A stretch of 53,435 nt of DNA from Candidatus Brachybacterium merdavium (GCA_019118275.1 DWZH01000024.1:1-53435); one strand, 5' to 3'. Numbered from the stretch's first letter, positions 8,128 through 16,728 are shown. Translations and numbers: made by a program. Notes: generated from the letters alone by a model not told the origin.

Positions 8128-9176
8128 GCCCCACCGATCCCAACTCCCCGCACCCCGGAGCCACCGGCCCGTCGACCCCCTCCCCGCCCCCGGGAGCCAC
8201 CGGCCCGTCGGCCGCCTCCCCGGCGACGCCGAGCTCCTCGGCCGAGAACTTCACCCCCATCCGGGCCCGCAGCGCCCCGAAGCCCGGCACCTGGGTGGCC
8301 GCCGTCATCGTCGCGCTGCTGGTGCTGGCCCTGATCAACTTCCTGATCACCAACCCGGTGTTCGAGTGGGACACCGTCGCCACCTACATCCTGGACGTGA
8401 AGGTGGTCCAGGGCGTGGGGTGGACGCTGCTGCTGACGGTGCTGTCGATGGCGCTGGGCACCGCGGTGGCGCTGACCGCGGCCATCATGCGCCGCAGCGA
8501 CAACGCGGTGCTGCGCGGGGTGAGCTGGGCCTACATCTTCGTCTTCCGCGGGATCCCGGTGTACACCCAGTTGGTGTTCTGGGGCTTGTTCACCGTGATC
8601 GTCCCCAAGGTCGCCGTCGGCGTGCCTTTCGGTCCCGAGCTGCTCTCCTTCTCCACCCGGGACCTGCTCACCGCCTTCTGGGCCGCCGTGATCGGGCTGG
8701 GCCTGAACGAGGGCGCCTACCTCGCCGAGATCATCCGCTCCGGCCTGAACTCCGTGGACAAGGGGCAGACCGAGGCATCCAAGGCCCTGGGCATGAGCAA
8801 CGGGAAGATCCTGCGGCGCATCATCGTCCCGCAGGCCATGCGGGTGATCGTGCCGCCACTGGGAAACGAGACCATCGGCATGCTCAAGACCACCTCGCTG
8901 GTGCTCGCGGTGCCCTTCACCCTGGATCTGACCTTCGCCACCAACGGCATCGCCAACAAGCTGTTCACCCCCATCCCCCTGCTGATCGTGGCGGCGCTGT
9001 GGTACCTGGCGATCACCAGTGTGCTGATGGTGGGCCAGTATTACCTGGAGAGGCACTTCGGCCGCGGCTTCGATGACCGCACCCCCACCGGCCAGGGTCG
9101 ACGCGCCTCCCGCCAGGCCGCGGTCAACCGCGCCCGCACCACCCCGCACGACCCGCTCCCGGAGGTGGAGCTGTGA
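8124..9176 (+). CDS. Amino-acid ABC transporter permease (HisM type)
   Basis: A 350-residue membrane protein. About 50 proline-rich cytoplasmic residues precede the membrane helices. The EAA loop that contacts the ATPase is clear: [22 protein letters not shown]. The sequence [16 protein letters not shown] is typical of polar amino-acid permeases. Only one permease gene is present, so it probably forms a homodimer. It overlaps its neighbours on both sides, placing it in a three-gene operon with the binding protein and ATPase. Confidence 0.92.
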   Translation: MSPTDPNSPHPGATGPSTPSPPPGATGPSAASPATPSSSAENFTPIRARSAPKPGTWVAAVIVALLVLALINFLITNPVFEWDTVATYILDVKVVQGVGWTLLLTVLSMALGTAVALTAAIMRRSDNAVLRGVSWAYIFVFRGIPVYTQLVFWGLFTVIVPKVAVGVPFGPELLSFSTRDLLTAFWAAVIGLGLNEGAYLAEIIRSGLNSVDKGQTEASKALGMSNGKILRRIIVPQAMRVIVPPLGNETIGMLKTTSLVLAVPFTLDLTFATNGIANKLFTPIPLLIVAALWYLAITSVLMVGQYYLERHFGRGFDDRTPTGQGRRASRQAAVNRARTTPHDPLPEVEL

Positions 9177-10057
9177 TGAGCCAGAACCCCGTCCCGCACC
9201 AGCCTGACGCCCCGACGGCCGGCGGCACCGGCTCGCCCCCCGCCCCGACGACCGACGGCACCGCCTCGGCCCCCGTCCCCGCGGCGGCCGAGGCGGTGAT
9301 CGAGATCGAGGGCCTGCACAAGACCTTCGGCGATCTCCACGTGCTCAAGGACTGCGCGCTGACCGTCCGCTCCGGCGAGGTGTGCGTGCTGGTCGGGCCC
9401 TCCGGCTCCGGCAAGTCGACCCTGCTGCGCTGCATCAACCAGCTCGAGGATCCCACCGCCGGGACGGTGCGCATCGACGGCGTCCTGCAGGGCTACGAAC
9501 CCGAGCCGCTGGCCGACGGCCGCTGGCAGCGTCTGGGCGCGAAGCAGATCGCCGCCCAGCGTGCCCGGATCGGGATGGTCTTCCAACGCTTCCACCTGTT
9601 TCCGCACCTGACCGCACTGGCCAACGTGATGGAGGCGCCGGTGCAGGTGCTCGGCAGGACCCGCGCGGAGGCCGAGCACGACGCCCGCGAACTGCTCGGC
9701 CGCGTGGGTCTGGCCGACCGCGCAGACCACTATCCCTCGGAGCTCTCCGGCGGCCAGCAGCAGCGGGTGGCCATCGCCCGTGCTCTGGCCATGGATCCGG
9801 AGCTGATGCTGTTCGACGAGCCCACCAGTGCCCTGGACCCGGAACTGGTCTCCGAAGTGCTCGCGGTGCTCAAGGACCTCGCCGCCGCCGGCATGACGAT
9901 GGTCGTGGTGACCCACGAGATGGGTTTCGCGCGCGAGGTCGCCGACCAGGTGGTGTTCATGGACGAGGGCCGCATCATCGAACGCGGCACCCCGGAGGAG
10001 GTCATCGACCATCCTCGCTCGAAGCGCCTGGCGGATTTCATCGACTCCGTGCTCTGA
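9176..10057 (+). CDS. Amino-acid ABC transporter ATP-binding protein
   Basis: A 293-residue ATPase of the GlnQ/HisP type. About 40 unstructured residues precede the domain. Walker A is GPSGSGKST, the Q-loop region is [18 protein letters not shown], the signature [14 protein letters not shown], Walker [15 protein letters not shown] and the H-loop [12 protein letters not shown]. All catalytic residues are present. ATG at 9176 overlaps the permease stop by one base. A GTG three bases earlier is equally compatible with the GGAGGTGGAG ribosome-binding site at 9161-9170. It energises the importer encoded upstream. Confidence 0.93.
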   Translation: MSQNPVPHQPDAPTAGGTGSPPAPTTDGTASAPVPAAAEAVIEIEGLHKTFGDLHVLKDCALTVRSGEVCVLVGPSGSGKSTLLRCINQLEDPTAGTVRIDGVLQGYEPEPLADGRWQRLGAKQIAAQRARIGMVFQRFHLFPHLTALANVMEAPVQVLGRTRAEAEHDARELLGRVGLADRADHYPSELSGGQQQRVAIARALAMDPELMLFDEPTSALDPELVSEVLAVLKDLAAAGMTMVVVTHEMGFAREVADQVVFMDEGRIIERGTPEEVIDHPRSKRLADFIDSVL

Positions 10058-10100
10058 CCCCGCCCGGCCTGCCCAGCCCGCCCGTTGCGGCCCGCCTCAC

Positions 10101-10200
10101 CTGCCCTGCCCGCTGCGGCCCGCCACTGCCCACTCTCCGCCCCACCCGGCCTGCCCTGCCCGCTGAGGCCCGCGACTGCCCACTCTCCGCCCCACCCGGC
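10101..10200. repeat. 50-bp tandem duplication
   Basis: Two adjacent 50-bp copies, 10101-10150 and 10151-10200, differing at two positions. The unit is C-rich (begins CTGCCCTGCCCGCTG). It lies between the convergent ATPase and DUF559 genes, just before a 73-bp palindrome. No gene is seen in 10058-10327. Confidence 0.9.
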
Positions 10201-10205
10201 TCAGG

Positions 10206-10278
10206 ACGAACTTCTTGTCATTGGCATGACTTCGACCTCTCTACGCGGCTGCGGCCACGCAGGTGACAAGAAGTTCGT
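10206..10278. repeat. 73-bp palindrome, family 2, copy A
   Basis: Perfect 15-bp outer arms (ACGAACTTCTTGTCA and complement) with a partly complementary 43-nt interior. Copies of exactly the same length lie at 11391-11463 and 12500-12572. This copy lies 49 bp beyond the stop of DUF559 gene 2. No T-tract follows it on either strand. Confidence 0.9.
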
Positions 10279-10327
10279 TGTCCAGCATCCGCTGCCCAGG
10301 GCCCCTGCGCCCGGCACGGGCGTCGGC

Positions 10328-11302
10328 TCAGCCTGCGAGCCGTGGCGGAGCTGCTCCGGGGCGTTCGAGGAGACGGTCGACCTTGCGCCGCCCGAAGGCT
10401 CCGACCTCGTCGATGGCTTCCAGGATCGCGCGCTGGGTGTCCTCCCAGCGGATCCAGACCTGTTCATAGCTGAGGCGGAGGATCTGCAGGCCGTAGCGGA
10501 CGGTGCGCAGGTCACGGCGCCGGTCGCGGAGGAAGGCATCCTCCTGCTCATGATGCGCACGCCCGTCGATCTCGAGGAAGAGGCCGCCGACGTACACGTC
10601 GATGAACCCCACGCCCGCGAGATGGACCTGCTGCTCCACGTGGAAGCCGCGACGGCGCAGCCATCGCACCACCCGGGTCTCGGAGCCGGAATCGCTCGCG
10701 GTGGACAGCGCGCCGATCCGTGAGCGCGTCGCGATCGGCGCCCGCTCCAGCAGGGCTTCCACCTCCTGCACGGTCAGCAGCCGTCGCTCAAGAGCGGACT
10801 CCAGCAGAACCGCCGCATCCTCTCCGTCGAGACACTGCATGGCGTGCTCGAGGGCGAGAGGCAGGGACGCGACGGCATCGGGCTCCGTCCAGCTGCGGCT
10901 GCGCAAGGCATGCGGGCGCATCCCCGGCGGAGTGTCCACCGCGGTGTTGAAGCGATAGACGTGCAGGTCGCGCTCCTCCTCGTGGGCGGGGCGGTGAGGG
11001 ATCCACAGGCCGTGCATGCCGGTTGCGTCGAGGCAGGTGAGCCGGAACCCTGCGGCCAGTGCCCGCACTGCGGGGGCGGCGGCGTCGGGCCGGGCATACC
11101 AGCCGGGGGTGATCCGCTGCAGGGTTCCTTCGCGTACATGCCGGCGCAGACGAGCGTCCGTGAGGCCCGTCTGCAGCAGCTGGGCCCGGCTGCCGACGCC
11201 GAGGTCTCCTACACCGAGGCGGCGCGTGCCGCGGCGCTGCCGCAGCGGACGATGTGGGCGCGGGGCGCTGGCGGGGAGTACGAGCGTGCTGGCATGGTGC
11301 AT
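10328..11302 (-). CDS. AbiEi-like / DUF559 (Vsr-like nuclease fold) protein, second copy
   Basis: A 324-residue paralogue in family, not close in sequence, of the gene at 483-1448. It has an N-terminal DNA-binding-like region (LRRHVREGTLQRITPGWYARP), the family's middle motif LTCLDATGMHGLWIP, and a C-terminal nuclease-fold domain. In that domain GFIDVYVGGLFLEIDGRAHH is followed by RDRRRDLRTVRYGLQILRL, the classical D...E.DG..H pattern of DUF559. The ATG at 11302 gives a length matching the first copy. Upstream in-frame sequence runs into the palindrome and is not coding. Palindromes of family 2 bracket it at 49 bp (3') and 88 bp (5'). Catalytic residues look intact. Biological role unknown. 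Confidence 0.83.
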   Translation of the reverse strand: MHHASTLVLPASAPRPHRPLRQRRGTRRLGVGDLGVGSRAQLLQTGLTDARLRRHVREGTLQRITPGWYARPDAAAPAVRALAAGFRLTCLDATGMHGLWIPHRPAHEEERDLHVYRFNTAVDTPPGMRPHALRSRSWTEPDAVASLPLALEHAMQCLDGEDAAVLLESALERRLLTVQEVEALLERAPIATRSRIGALSTASDSGSETRVVRWLRRRGFHVEQQVHLAGVGFIDVYVGGLFLEIDGRAHHEQEDAFLRDRRRDLRTVRYGLQILRLSYEQVWIRWEDTQRAILEAIDEVGAFGRRKVDRLLERPGAAPPRLAG

Positions 11303-11390
11303 GCGACGTAGCCTGCAGTGACGTCGTCCCTGGCTCCAGCGGGTGGGCCCGGATGGGGATGGCTGCGGACTGGGGAGGAACGGTGACAGA

Positions 11391-11463
11391 ACGAACTTCT
11401 TGCCGGCCACGCGAACTCCACCCCTCCTGGGGCGTGAGGTCACGCGGACGACAAGAAGTTCGT
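11391..11463. repeat. 73-bp palindrome, family 2, copy B
   Basis: Arms ACGAACTTCTTGCCG / CGACAAGAAGTTCGT, with one mismatch. The interior can form its own GC stem (CCCC...GGGG). It lies between the start of DUF559 gene 2 and the stop of the lipoprotein gene. Its interior aligns with copy A best when inverted. Confidence 0.88.
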
Positions 11464-11524
11464 TGTGGTGCCCGGCTGGTGGCGCCGTGCCGAGAGCGCC
11501 CTGCAGCACCGCAGCGCCGGTGGC

Positions 11525-12334
11525 TCAGGCTGCCGGGACCTCGAACTCGCCGCGGAACTCCGGGACGGTGGTGTCCTCGCCGAGCACCTCGAGCTCAGGC
11601 CGCACATAGGCGCCTGCGAGCGTGTCGCCGGTGGTCTCGAGGTAGATCGGGATGTAGCCGGTGCCGCCGCCCTCGCGCCGCGGTGCGCCGTCGAAGTACT
11701 CGTAACCCGCGTCGACCAGCTCGTCGTCCGCGCTCGCGGCGTAATTGACCTCGGTGCCGCCGTCGTCGAGCACGAAGTTCCGCTCGCTGATGACGCCGCC
11801 GTAGGCGTCACCGGCCTCCACCTCGACCTCGAGATAGATCATCTCGCCGTCGGGATTATCACTGGCCATGTAGTACTCGCTGGGGTTGTTGCGCACCGCG
11901 GAGACGATGGTGATCACGTCGCCGGTCTCCTCGTCGGTGAACTCGGTGCCGATCTCGACGACGGTGCCCTCATCGGCCGCGGCGTCACCGTCCTCGTCCC
12001 CCGCCCCGTCTTCCTCGTCGGTGGCGTCCTCGTCGTCCTGCGCACCGTCTTCGCCGCTCGCCGCCTCGTCCGAGGCGTCGTCGTCGGAGCTGTCCTCGGT
12101 GCTCCTGTCGGCACCGTCCTCGTCGGAGCCCGTGTCCTCCTCGCCGGTGTCGGCGTCCTCGTCGGTGTCGGCGTCCTCGTCGGCCGCTCCGTCCTGCGGT
12201 GCGTCGTCGGCGGCCTCCGCGGCACCTGCCTCACGTTCCTCGGCCGGAGCGTCGTCGGTGCCGCCACAGGCGGTCAGGGCCAGCATGGTCGCGGCGGCCA
12301 GGGCGGCCCCGCGAGCGATGATCGTTCGGGACAT
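11525..12334 (-). CDS. Acidic lipoprotein with DUF4352-like C-terminal domain
   Basis: A 269-residue lipoprotein. The signal peptide MSRTIIARGAALAAATMLAL ends in the lipobox LTAC. Residues about 25-125 are a low-complexity Asp/Glu/Ala/Ser linker. The C-terminal part of about 140 residues resembles the DUF4352 immunoglobulin-like fold: IYLEVEVEAGDAYGGVISERNFVLDDGG, then a strand-rich stretch. AGGAGG lies ahead of the ATG. Such proteins sit on the outer face of the membrane and have no known enzymatic role. The gene is enclosed by palindrome copies B and C, which may be coincidence or may mean that it travelled with them. Confidence 0.8.
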   Translation of the reverse strand: MSRTIIARGAALAAATMLALTACGGTDDAPAEEREAGAAEAADDAPQDGAADEDADTDEDADTGEEDTGSDEDGADRSTEDSSDDDASDEAASGEDGAQDDEDATDEEDGAGDEDGDAAADEGTVVEIGTEFTDEETGDVITIVSAVRNNPSEYYMASDNPDGEMIYLEVEVEAGDAYGGVISERNFVLDDGGTEVNYAASADDELVDAGYEYFDGAPRREGGGTGYIPIYLETTGDTLAGAYVRPELEVLGEDTTVPEFRGEFEVPAA

Positions 12335-12499
12335 CAGGTCCTCCTCGTGTGTCGGTGACAGGACCGTAAGCCGACGTCCGAGGACTGCACCATGGGGAGG
12401 ACTCCCCGGACAGGACTCCCCGGACAGAAGTCCCCGGGCAGGAATCCCCAGACAGAAGTCCCCTGGCCTCGGTGTGCCGGGAGAGGCTTCCCAGAGATG

Positions 12500-12572
12500 A
12501 CGAACTTCTTGTCGCTGGCGTGGTCTTGACCTCTCAGGGGAGGTGAGGCAACGCGGCCGACAAGAAGTTCGT
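12500..12572. repeat. 73-bp palindrome, family 2, copy C
   Basis: Arms ACGAACTTCTTGTCG / CGACAAGAAGTTCGT, perfect over 15 bp. An inner ACCTC/GAGGT stem surrounds the centre. It lies in the 384-nt gene-free stretch between the lipoprotein start and the reductase stop. That stretch also holds the tandem repeat at 12586-12702 and nothing else recognisable. Confidence 0.9.
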
Positions 12573-12585
12573 TCCCGGTGCCGTC

Positions 12586-12702
12586 GGAGGAGAGCCCGGC
12601 GCCGGCGGAGGAGAGCCCCGCGGCGGCGGAGGAGAGCCCCGCGGCGGCGGAGGAGAGCCCGCCGGCGGAGGAGAGCCCGGCGGCGGAGGAGAGCCCGGCG
12701 CG
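12586..12702. repeat. 21/18-bp GC-rich tandem repeat, six copies
   Basis: GGAGGAGAGCCC recurs at 12586, 12607, 12628, 12649, 12667 and 12685, so the unit is 21 bp three times and then 18 bp. Because the units are multiples of three, several frames stay open across it. None has a credible gene context, and I regard it as non-coding. Confidence 0.85.
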
Positions 12703-12718
12703 GCGGCACCGCCAGGCC

Positions 12719-14983
12719 TCACCAGTCCAGGATCGACCAGCGCTTCTTCTTGGCCACGGCGTACAGGCCCAGGTCCGGGGAGATCGCATGGGGCGAGCCC
12801 ACCAGGTCCAGCCAGGCGGCGTCGGCGTGGGAGTCGCCGTAGCCGTGGGAGGCCTTCAGATCCGCCTCATGGGACGCGGCGTACTTGCGCAGCCAGTTGG
12901 CGCGCGCCTCGTCGACCAGCGGGGGAGTGGCGAGGTAGCCGGTCATCACACCGGACTCGTCGACATCCATGTGGGTGGCCATGACCTCGTCGAACAGGTC
13001 GGCCAGCGGCTCGATGAGCACGTCCAGCGCGCCGGAGACCAGCACCGTGCGGTGCCCGGCAGCTCGGTGGCGCTCGATCACCTCGAGGGCCTCGGGACGG
13101 ATGGAGGCGCGGATCTTCCGGCCCAGCTCACCGGACATCAGGGCCCGCAGGTCCTCCTCGCGGTAGCCCTTGTAGCGGCGGTTGACCAGACGGATCAGCT
13201 CGGAGCGGTCGCGCTGCTCGGCGCGGAGGTACCCGGGCAGGGCCGCCAGCAGGCCGCCGATCTCGGCCGGCCACGCGCGGCGCGGACGGGTCGCCCGGAC
13301 CACCGCGAAGTACTGCTGGACGATGTTGGTGGCGATCACCGTGCCGTCCAGGTCGAACACCGCCAGCGCCGCGGGATCGCTCTTCAGTGCCGGGGCGGGA
13401 CGCTCGGCCCGTTTGCGCTGCGCGGCGCGGCTGCGCGAGTAGGCCTTGGTCAGTTCGGTGACGGCGGGCAGATGCTGCTTCTGGAAGTAGTCCTGCCAGG
13501 CGATCTCGGTGACGTCGAAATCGTGATCGGTGAGGAACTGGGCCGGCAGCTCCTCGCGCAGAGCGCGGGTGTTGGCGTCGTCGAAGACCATCTCGGTCTT
13601 CGTGTACTGGCGGTACAGCTCGATGTACTTGCGCAGCGTCGTCAGGCCCGAGGTGGTCTTGTGCAGGCTCGTGGTCCAGGCGCGGGTGCGGCGGGTGGCC
13701 GGTAGGTACGCCACCACGTCCTGCCCCACCTGGGTGGCCAGCTCCTTGACCCGGAAGCGTTGCTCGACCAGCTCCACGGCCGGGAAGTTCCATTCGGGCA
13801 CGGTGATGTCGCGGCCCTTGTCGTCCTGCAAGGGGTAGGTGGTGAAGTACTCGCGCACCGCGGTGACCATCTCGTGGAAGGGCAGCGGGTTCGAGTTGCC
13901 GGAGACCACCTGGAAGTAGGCGTCGTCGCCGCGCCGGGAGACGTCCTGCGTGGCCAGGGCGACGATCACGTTGACCACGAAGTCGACCGGGATGATGTCC
14001 AGGATCGAGTCGGCCAGGCCCGGGAACTCCTGGAGCATGCCGCGGCCATAGGCCATGATCAGGGGGTCGGCGACCTTGTAGCCATCGATCCAGCCCGGGT
14101 AGGGGGTGCGCATCGCGGACTCGATGATCGAGGGGCGCACGAAGGAGACGCGGTGGCCGTTGTCGGCCCACAGGTCTTCGGCCACCCGCTCGGCCATCGC
14201 CTTGGTGAAGGTGTAGATGTCGGTCCAGCCCACGGACTGGGCGCGGGTGCGGCCGAAGTCGACCAGCCGCTCGTCGACCCAGGCGCGGCGGGCCTCTTCG
14301 GAGGCGGTGGCCACGGCCTTGGGGCCCATGCGGCCATCGCGCGAGCGCGCCGAGCGCATCTGGGAGCGCAGGGTCTCGGGCCGACGGGACTCGGCCTCGA
14401 CCCGTTGGCGGGCCTCCTGGGCCGCTTGGTACTCGGCCCGCCAGTCGACGTCGTGGACCAGCTTGCCCTCCTGGCGCAGCCCCTTGGAGATACCGCCGAC
14501 GTAGGCGGTGGACACGTGGATCACGTGCGGGTCCTGCCCGGAGTCCAGCAGCGCCTGGTACAGGTTGCGGGCGCCGCCGACGTTGGTGCGGAAGGCCTCG
14601 TCGATCGGCGGGTCGAAGGACACCGCCGAGGCGGAGTGGATCACCACGTCGTAGGGTTCGGTCAGCTCCGGGATGTCGGTCAGATCACCCTCGAGCACCC
14701 CGACGCGCTGATCGAAGACCGCCTTGGCGCCGTTCTCGCCCTCCAGCCCGATCTGCTCGACCCAGGAGGCGAACACGGGCTTGCGCAGCAGCTGCTCGAG
14801 GCGCTTGCGGCCGGTGACCGATCCCTTGGGGCGCACCAGTGCGGTCACGTGGGTGTCCTCGGTGGTCTCCAGCAGGGACCGCAGCACGGCCTGGCCCAGG
14901 AACCCTGTCACCCCGGTCAGGAGGATCCGTGTGCTGCCTCCCGCGGTGGTGGACGCGGTGGCGGAGGACGTGCTGTGCGACAT
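12719..14983 (-). CDS. Fatty acyl-CoA reductase-like SDR fused to a HAD-IB hydrolase
   Basis: A 754-residue two-domain protein. The N-terminal part (about 1-430) is an extended short-chain dehydrogenase with the NADPH-binding motif LLTGVTGFLGQAV and an active-site YTFTK near residue 257. It is similar in layout to fatty acyl-CoA reductases that make fatty alcohols. The C-terminal part, from about residue 540, is a HAD-IB phosphatase-like domain with FDLDGTV, VLVSGAL and GDSHAD in the expected order. AGAGGGA lies ahead of the ATG. It is divergent from the SDR-PlsC-AGPS operon, and that context suggests it supplies fatty alcohol for alkyl-DHAP synthesis. The substrate of the HAD domain is unknown. 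The reductase role is inferred from fold and neighbours. Confidence 0.85.
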   Translation of the reverse strand: MSHSTSSATASTTAGGSTRILLTGVTGFLGQAVLRSLLETTEDTHVTALVRPKGSVTGRKRLEQLLRKPVFASWVEQIGLEGENGAKAVFDQRVGVLEGDLTDIPELTEPYDVVIHSASAVSFDPPIDEAFRTNVGGARNLYQALLDSGQDPHVIHVSTAYVGGISKGLRQEGKLVHDVDWRAEYQAAQEARQRVEAESRRPETLRSQMRSARSRDGRMGPKAVATASEEARRAWVDERLVDFGRTRAQSVGWTDIYTFTKAMAERVAEDLWADNGHRVSFVRPSIIESAMRTPYPGWIDGYKVADPLIMAYGRGMLQEFPGLADSILDIIPVDFVVNVIVALATQDVSRRGDDAYFQVVSGNSNPLPFHEMVTAVREYFTTYPLQDDKGRDITVPEWNFPAVELVEQRFRVKELATQVGQDVVAYLPATRRTRAWTTSLHKTTSGLTTLRKYIELYRQYTKTEMVFDDANTRALREELPAQFLTDHDFDVTEIAWQDYFQKQHLPAVTELTKAYSRSRAAQRKRAERPAPALKSDPAALAVFDLDGTVIATNIVQQYFAVVRATRPRRAWPAEIGGLLAALPGYLRAEQRDRSELIRLVNRRYKGYREEDLRALMSGELGRKIRASIRPEALEVIERHRAAGHRTVLVSGALDVLIEPLADLFDEVMATHMDVDESGVMTGYLATPPLVDEARANWLRKYAASHEADLKASHGYGDSHADAAWLDLVGSPHAISPDLGLYAVAKKKRWSILDW

Positions 14984-15089
14984 GGATTCCCTCTATGGAC
15001 GGGGTACGGCGGGGAGGCGGAACCGGTGGATTTCTGCTGTGGCGGGCCCACCTCGGCGCGGGCGAATGCCGCGCTGATCAGGGCGGCGC

Positions 15090-15100
15090 TAGTGTATCGT
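15090..15100 (+). promoter_or_regulatory. Divergent -10 region, leaderless start of the SDR gene
   Basis: TATCGT at 15095-15100 ends seven bases before the ATG at 15108, and no ribosome-binding site is present, so the mRNA is probably leaderless. The sequence around it (CTAGTGTATCGTAG) is nearly symmetrical and gives TACACT or TACGAT on the other strand, which could serve the divergent reductase gene. Confidence 0.45.
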
Positions 15101-15107
15101 AGCCGCC

Positions 15108-15884
15108 ATGCATAAGGCCCTGATCACCGGTGGCACCGCAGGCATCGGGGCCGCCTTCGCCAGAGCTTTCGCTGGTCGTGGCGTCTCCCTCGTCCTGGTC
15201 GCCCGCAGCGCCGATCGTCTCGCCGAGACCGCTGAGCGCCTGCGCCGTGAGTACGGCGTGGAGGTCGAGACCATCGTCGCCGATCTCTCCGACCGGCAGG
15301 CCCAGCAGCTGGTCGCCGACCGGCTGGAGAGCGATACCGACCCGGTCGACGTGTTCGTCAACAACGCCGGCTTCTCGGTGAAGGCGAGCCTGCTCGAGGA
15401 GGACCTGTCCCAGCACGACCTCGGCTTCGAGGTGATGGTGCGGGCGGTCCTCAAGCTCGGCGGCGCCGCCGGGCGGGCGATGAGCCGCCGCGGCCGCGGC
15501 TGGATCATCAACGTCGGCTCCGTCTCCGCGCTGGTCACCCAGAACAACTACTCCGCCATCAAGGCATGGGTGGGCAACTACTCCGAGTCCCTGGGCGTGC
15601 AGCTGGCCCGCACCGGGGTGCAGGTCACCGCGCTCATGCCGGGCTGGGTGCGCACCGAGTTCCACTCCCGCGCCGGCATCAAGGGATCCTCCATCCCCGG
15701 GGTGCTGTGGCTGGATGCCGATCATCTGGTCGAGGAGTGCCTGCGCGATGTGGCCCGCGGCAAGCCGGTCAGCGTGCCCAGCAAACGCTGGAAGCTGATC
15801 GCCGCGGTCCTGCGCGCCACCCCGCGCGGCGTGGTCGCGCGTCTGAGCTCCGTCCTCAGCCGTCGTCGCAGCCGGGAGCGCTGA
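15108..15884 (+). CDS. Short-chain dehydrogenase/reductase, candidate acyl/alkyl-DHAP reductase
   Basis: A 258-residue classical SDR. The nucleotide-binding motif is TGGTAGIG (residues 8-15) and the second strand carries VARSADR, favouring NADPH. NNAG and the catalytic triad are in place: NVGSVSA supplies Ser, YSAIK supplies Tyr and Lys. The C-terminus (about 215-258) is basic and could be membrane-associated. As first gene of the operon with an acyltransferase and an alkyl-DHAP synthase, its natural role would be reducing the ketone of acyl- or alkyl-dihydroxyacetone phosphate. That is inference; SDR folds alone do not define substrate. The stop is separated from the next ATG by one base. 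Confidence 0.85.
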   Translation: MHKALITGGTAGIGAAFARAFAGRGVSLVLVARSADRLAETAERLRREYGVEVETIVADLSDRQAQQLVADRLESDTDPVDVFVNNAGFSVKASLLEEDLSQHDLGFEVMVRAVLKLGGAAGRAMSRRGRGWIINVGSVSALVTQNNYSAIKAWVGNYSESLGVQLARTGVQVTALMPGWVRTEFHSRAGIKGSSIPGVLWLDADHLVEECLRDVARGKPVSVPSKRWKLIAAVLRATPRGVVARLSSVLSRRRSRER

Positions 15885-15885
15885 G

Positions 15886-16728
15886 ATGACCCCGAGGAAC
15901 CCGCAGCCCCCGTCGGCCGGTGACCCGGAGGACCACGAGAGCACCGGCGACCGGCAGCGGCACGAGAGCTCCCCACGCCCGTCGCTGTCAGCCCGTTCCC
16001 GCGGGGAGGGCTGGGACGTCCCCGAGGGCGGGCTGGCCAAGTACCGCTCCCGCTGGCGCGCCGCCGCCCGCTTCGTCCTGCAGCGCGGGATCTTCCGCCT
16101 CGTGATGCACTCGGCCATCACCCCCAGCTCCGAGGTGCACCGGCGGGTGCGCAGCGTGCGCGGCCCCTACGTGCTGGTGGCCAATCACACCAGCCACATC
16201 GATGCCCCGCTGTTGGCGGAGTCCCTGCCGTGGAGCCAGGCCCGGTACCTGTCCACCGGGGTGGCCTACGACTACTGGTTCACCCACCGGCCCCGCCGCT
16301 GGCTGGTGCGCTCGCTGTTCAACGCCTTCCCCGTCGACCGCGACGGCTCCCGCAAGCACTCGGGCACCTCGCGCCGCCTGCTGCGCTCGGGTGTGCCGAT
16401 CCTGGTGTTCCCCGAGGGCGGGCGCCAGACCGACGGCCGGATGAAGGACTTCAAACCCGGTGGCGCGGCGCTGGCGATCGGCGTGGGCGTGCCGGTGATC
16501 CCGGCCGCGATCATCGGCGGCTACGAGGCGATGCCCAAGGGACGCAGCTGGCCCACACCCGGCCGGCCCGCGGTAGGCGTAGTGTTCGGCGAGCCGATGA
16601 TCGCCGAGGAGGGCGAATCCGCGGTCGACTTCTCCGCTCGCATCCGCGAGCGCGTGAAGACCCTGTACGACCAGCATTACGACGAGATCCTGGCCCCCGG
16701 CGGCCGGGACGAGGAGGAAGCCGAATGA
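15886..16728 (+). CDS. PlsC-family acyltransferase
   Basis: A 280-residue 1-acyl-glycerol-3-phosphate acyltransferase family member. Motif I is NHTSHIDAPLL (NHxxxxD, the catalytic pair), motif III is VFPEGGRQTDGRM, and motif IV-like VPVIPAAIIGG follows. About 45 hydrophilic residues precede the domain. It transfers an acyl chain to glycerol-phosphate-like acceptors at the membrane. In this operon it could make acyl-DHAP, the substrate of the next enzyme, or acylate the sn-2 position of the ether product. Its stop overlaps the next ATG (ATGA), so translation is coupled. Confidence 0.88.
   Translation: MTPRNPQPPSAGDPEDHESTGDRQRHESSPRPSLSARSRGEGWDVPEGGLAKYRSRWRAAARFVLQRGIFRLVMHSAITPSSEVHRRVRSVRGPYVLVANHTSHIDAPLLAESLPWSQARYLSTGVAYDYWFTHRPRRWLVRSLFNAFPVDRDGSRKHSGTSRRLLRSGVPILVFPEGGRQTDGRMKDFKPGGAALAIGVGVPVIPAAIIGGYEAMPKGRSWPTPGRPAVGVVFGEPMIAEEGESAVDFSARIRERVKTLYDQHYDEILAPGGRDEEEAE

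Noticed and set aside
10206-12572. CRISPR array
   Set aside because: The three repeats are about 1.1 kb apart with genes between them, are palindromic and 73 bp long, and no cas gene is present.
12578-13705. Plus-strand open frame starting in the 21/18-bp repeats
   Set aside because: Beyond the repeats it is antisense to the reductase/HAD gene, and the repeat part alone shows no domain. The open frame results from codon-phased repeats.
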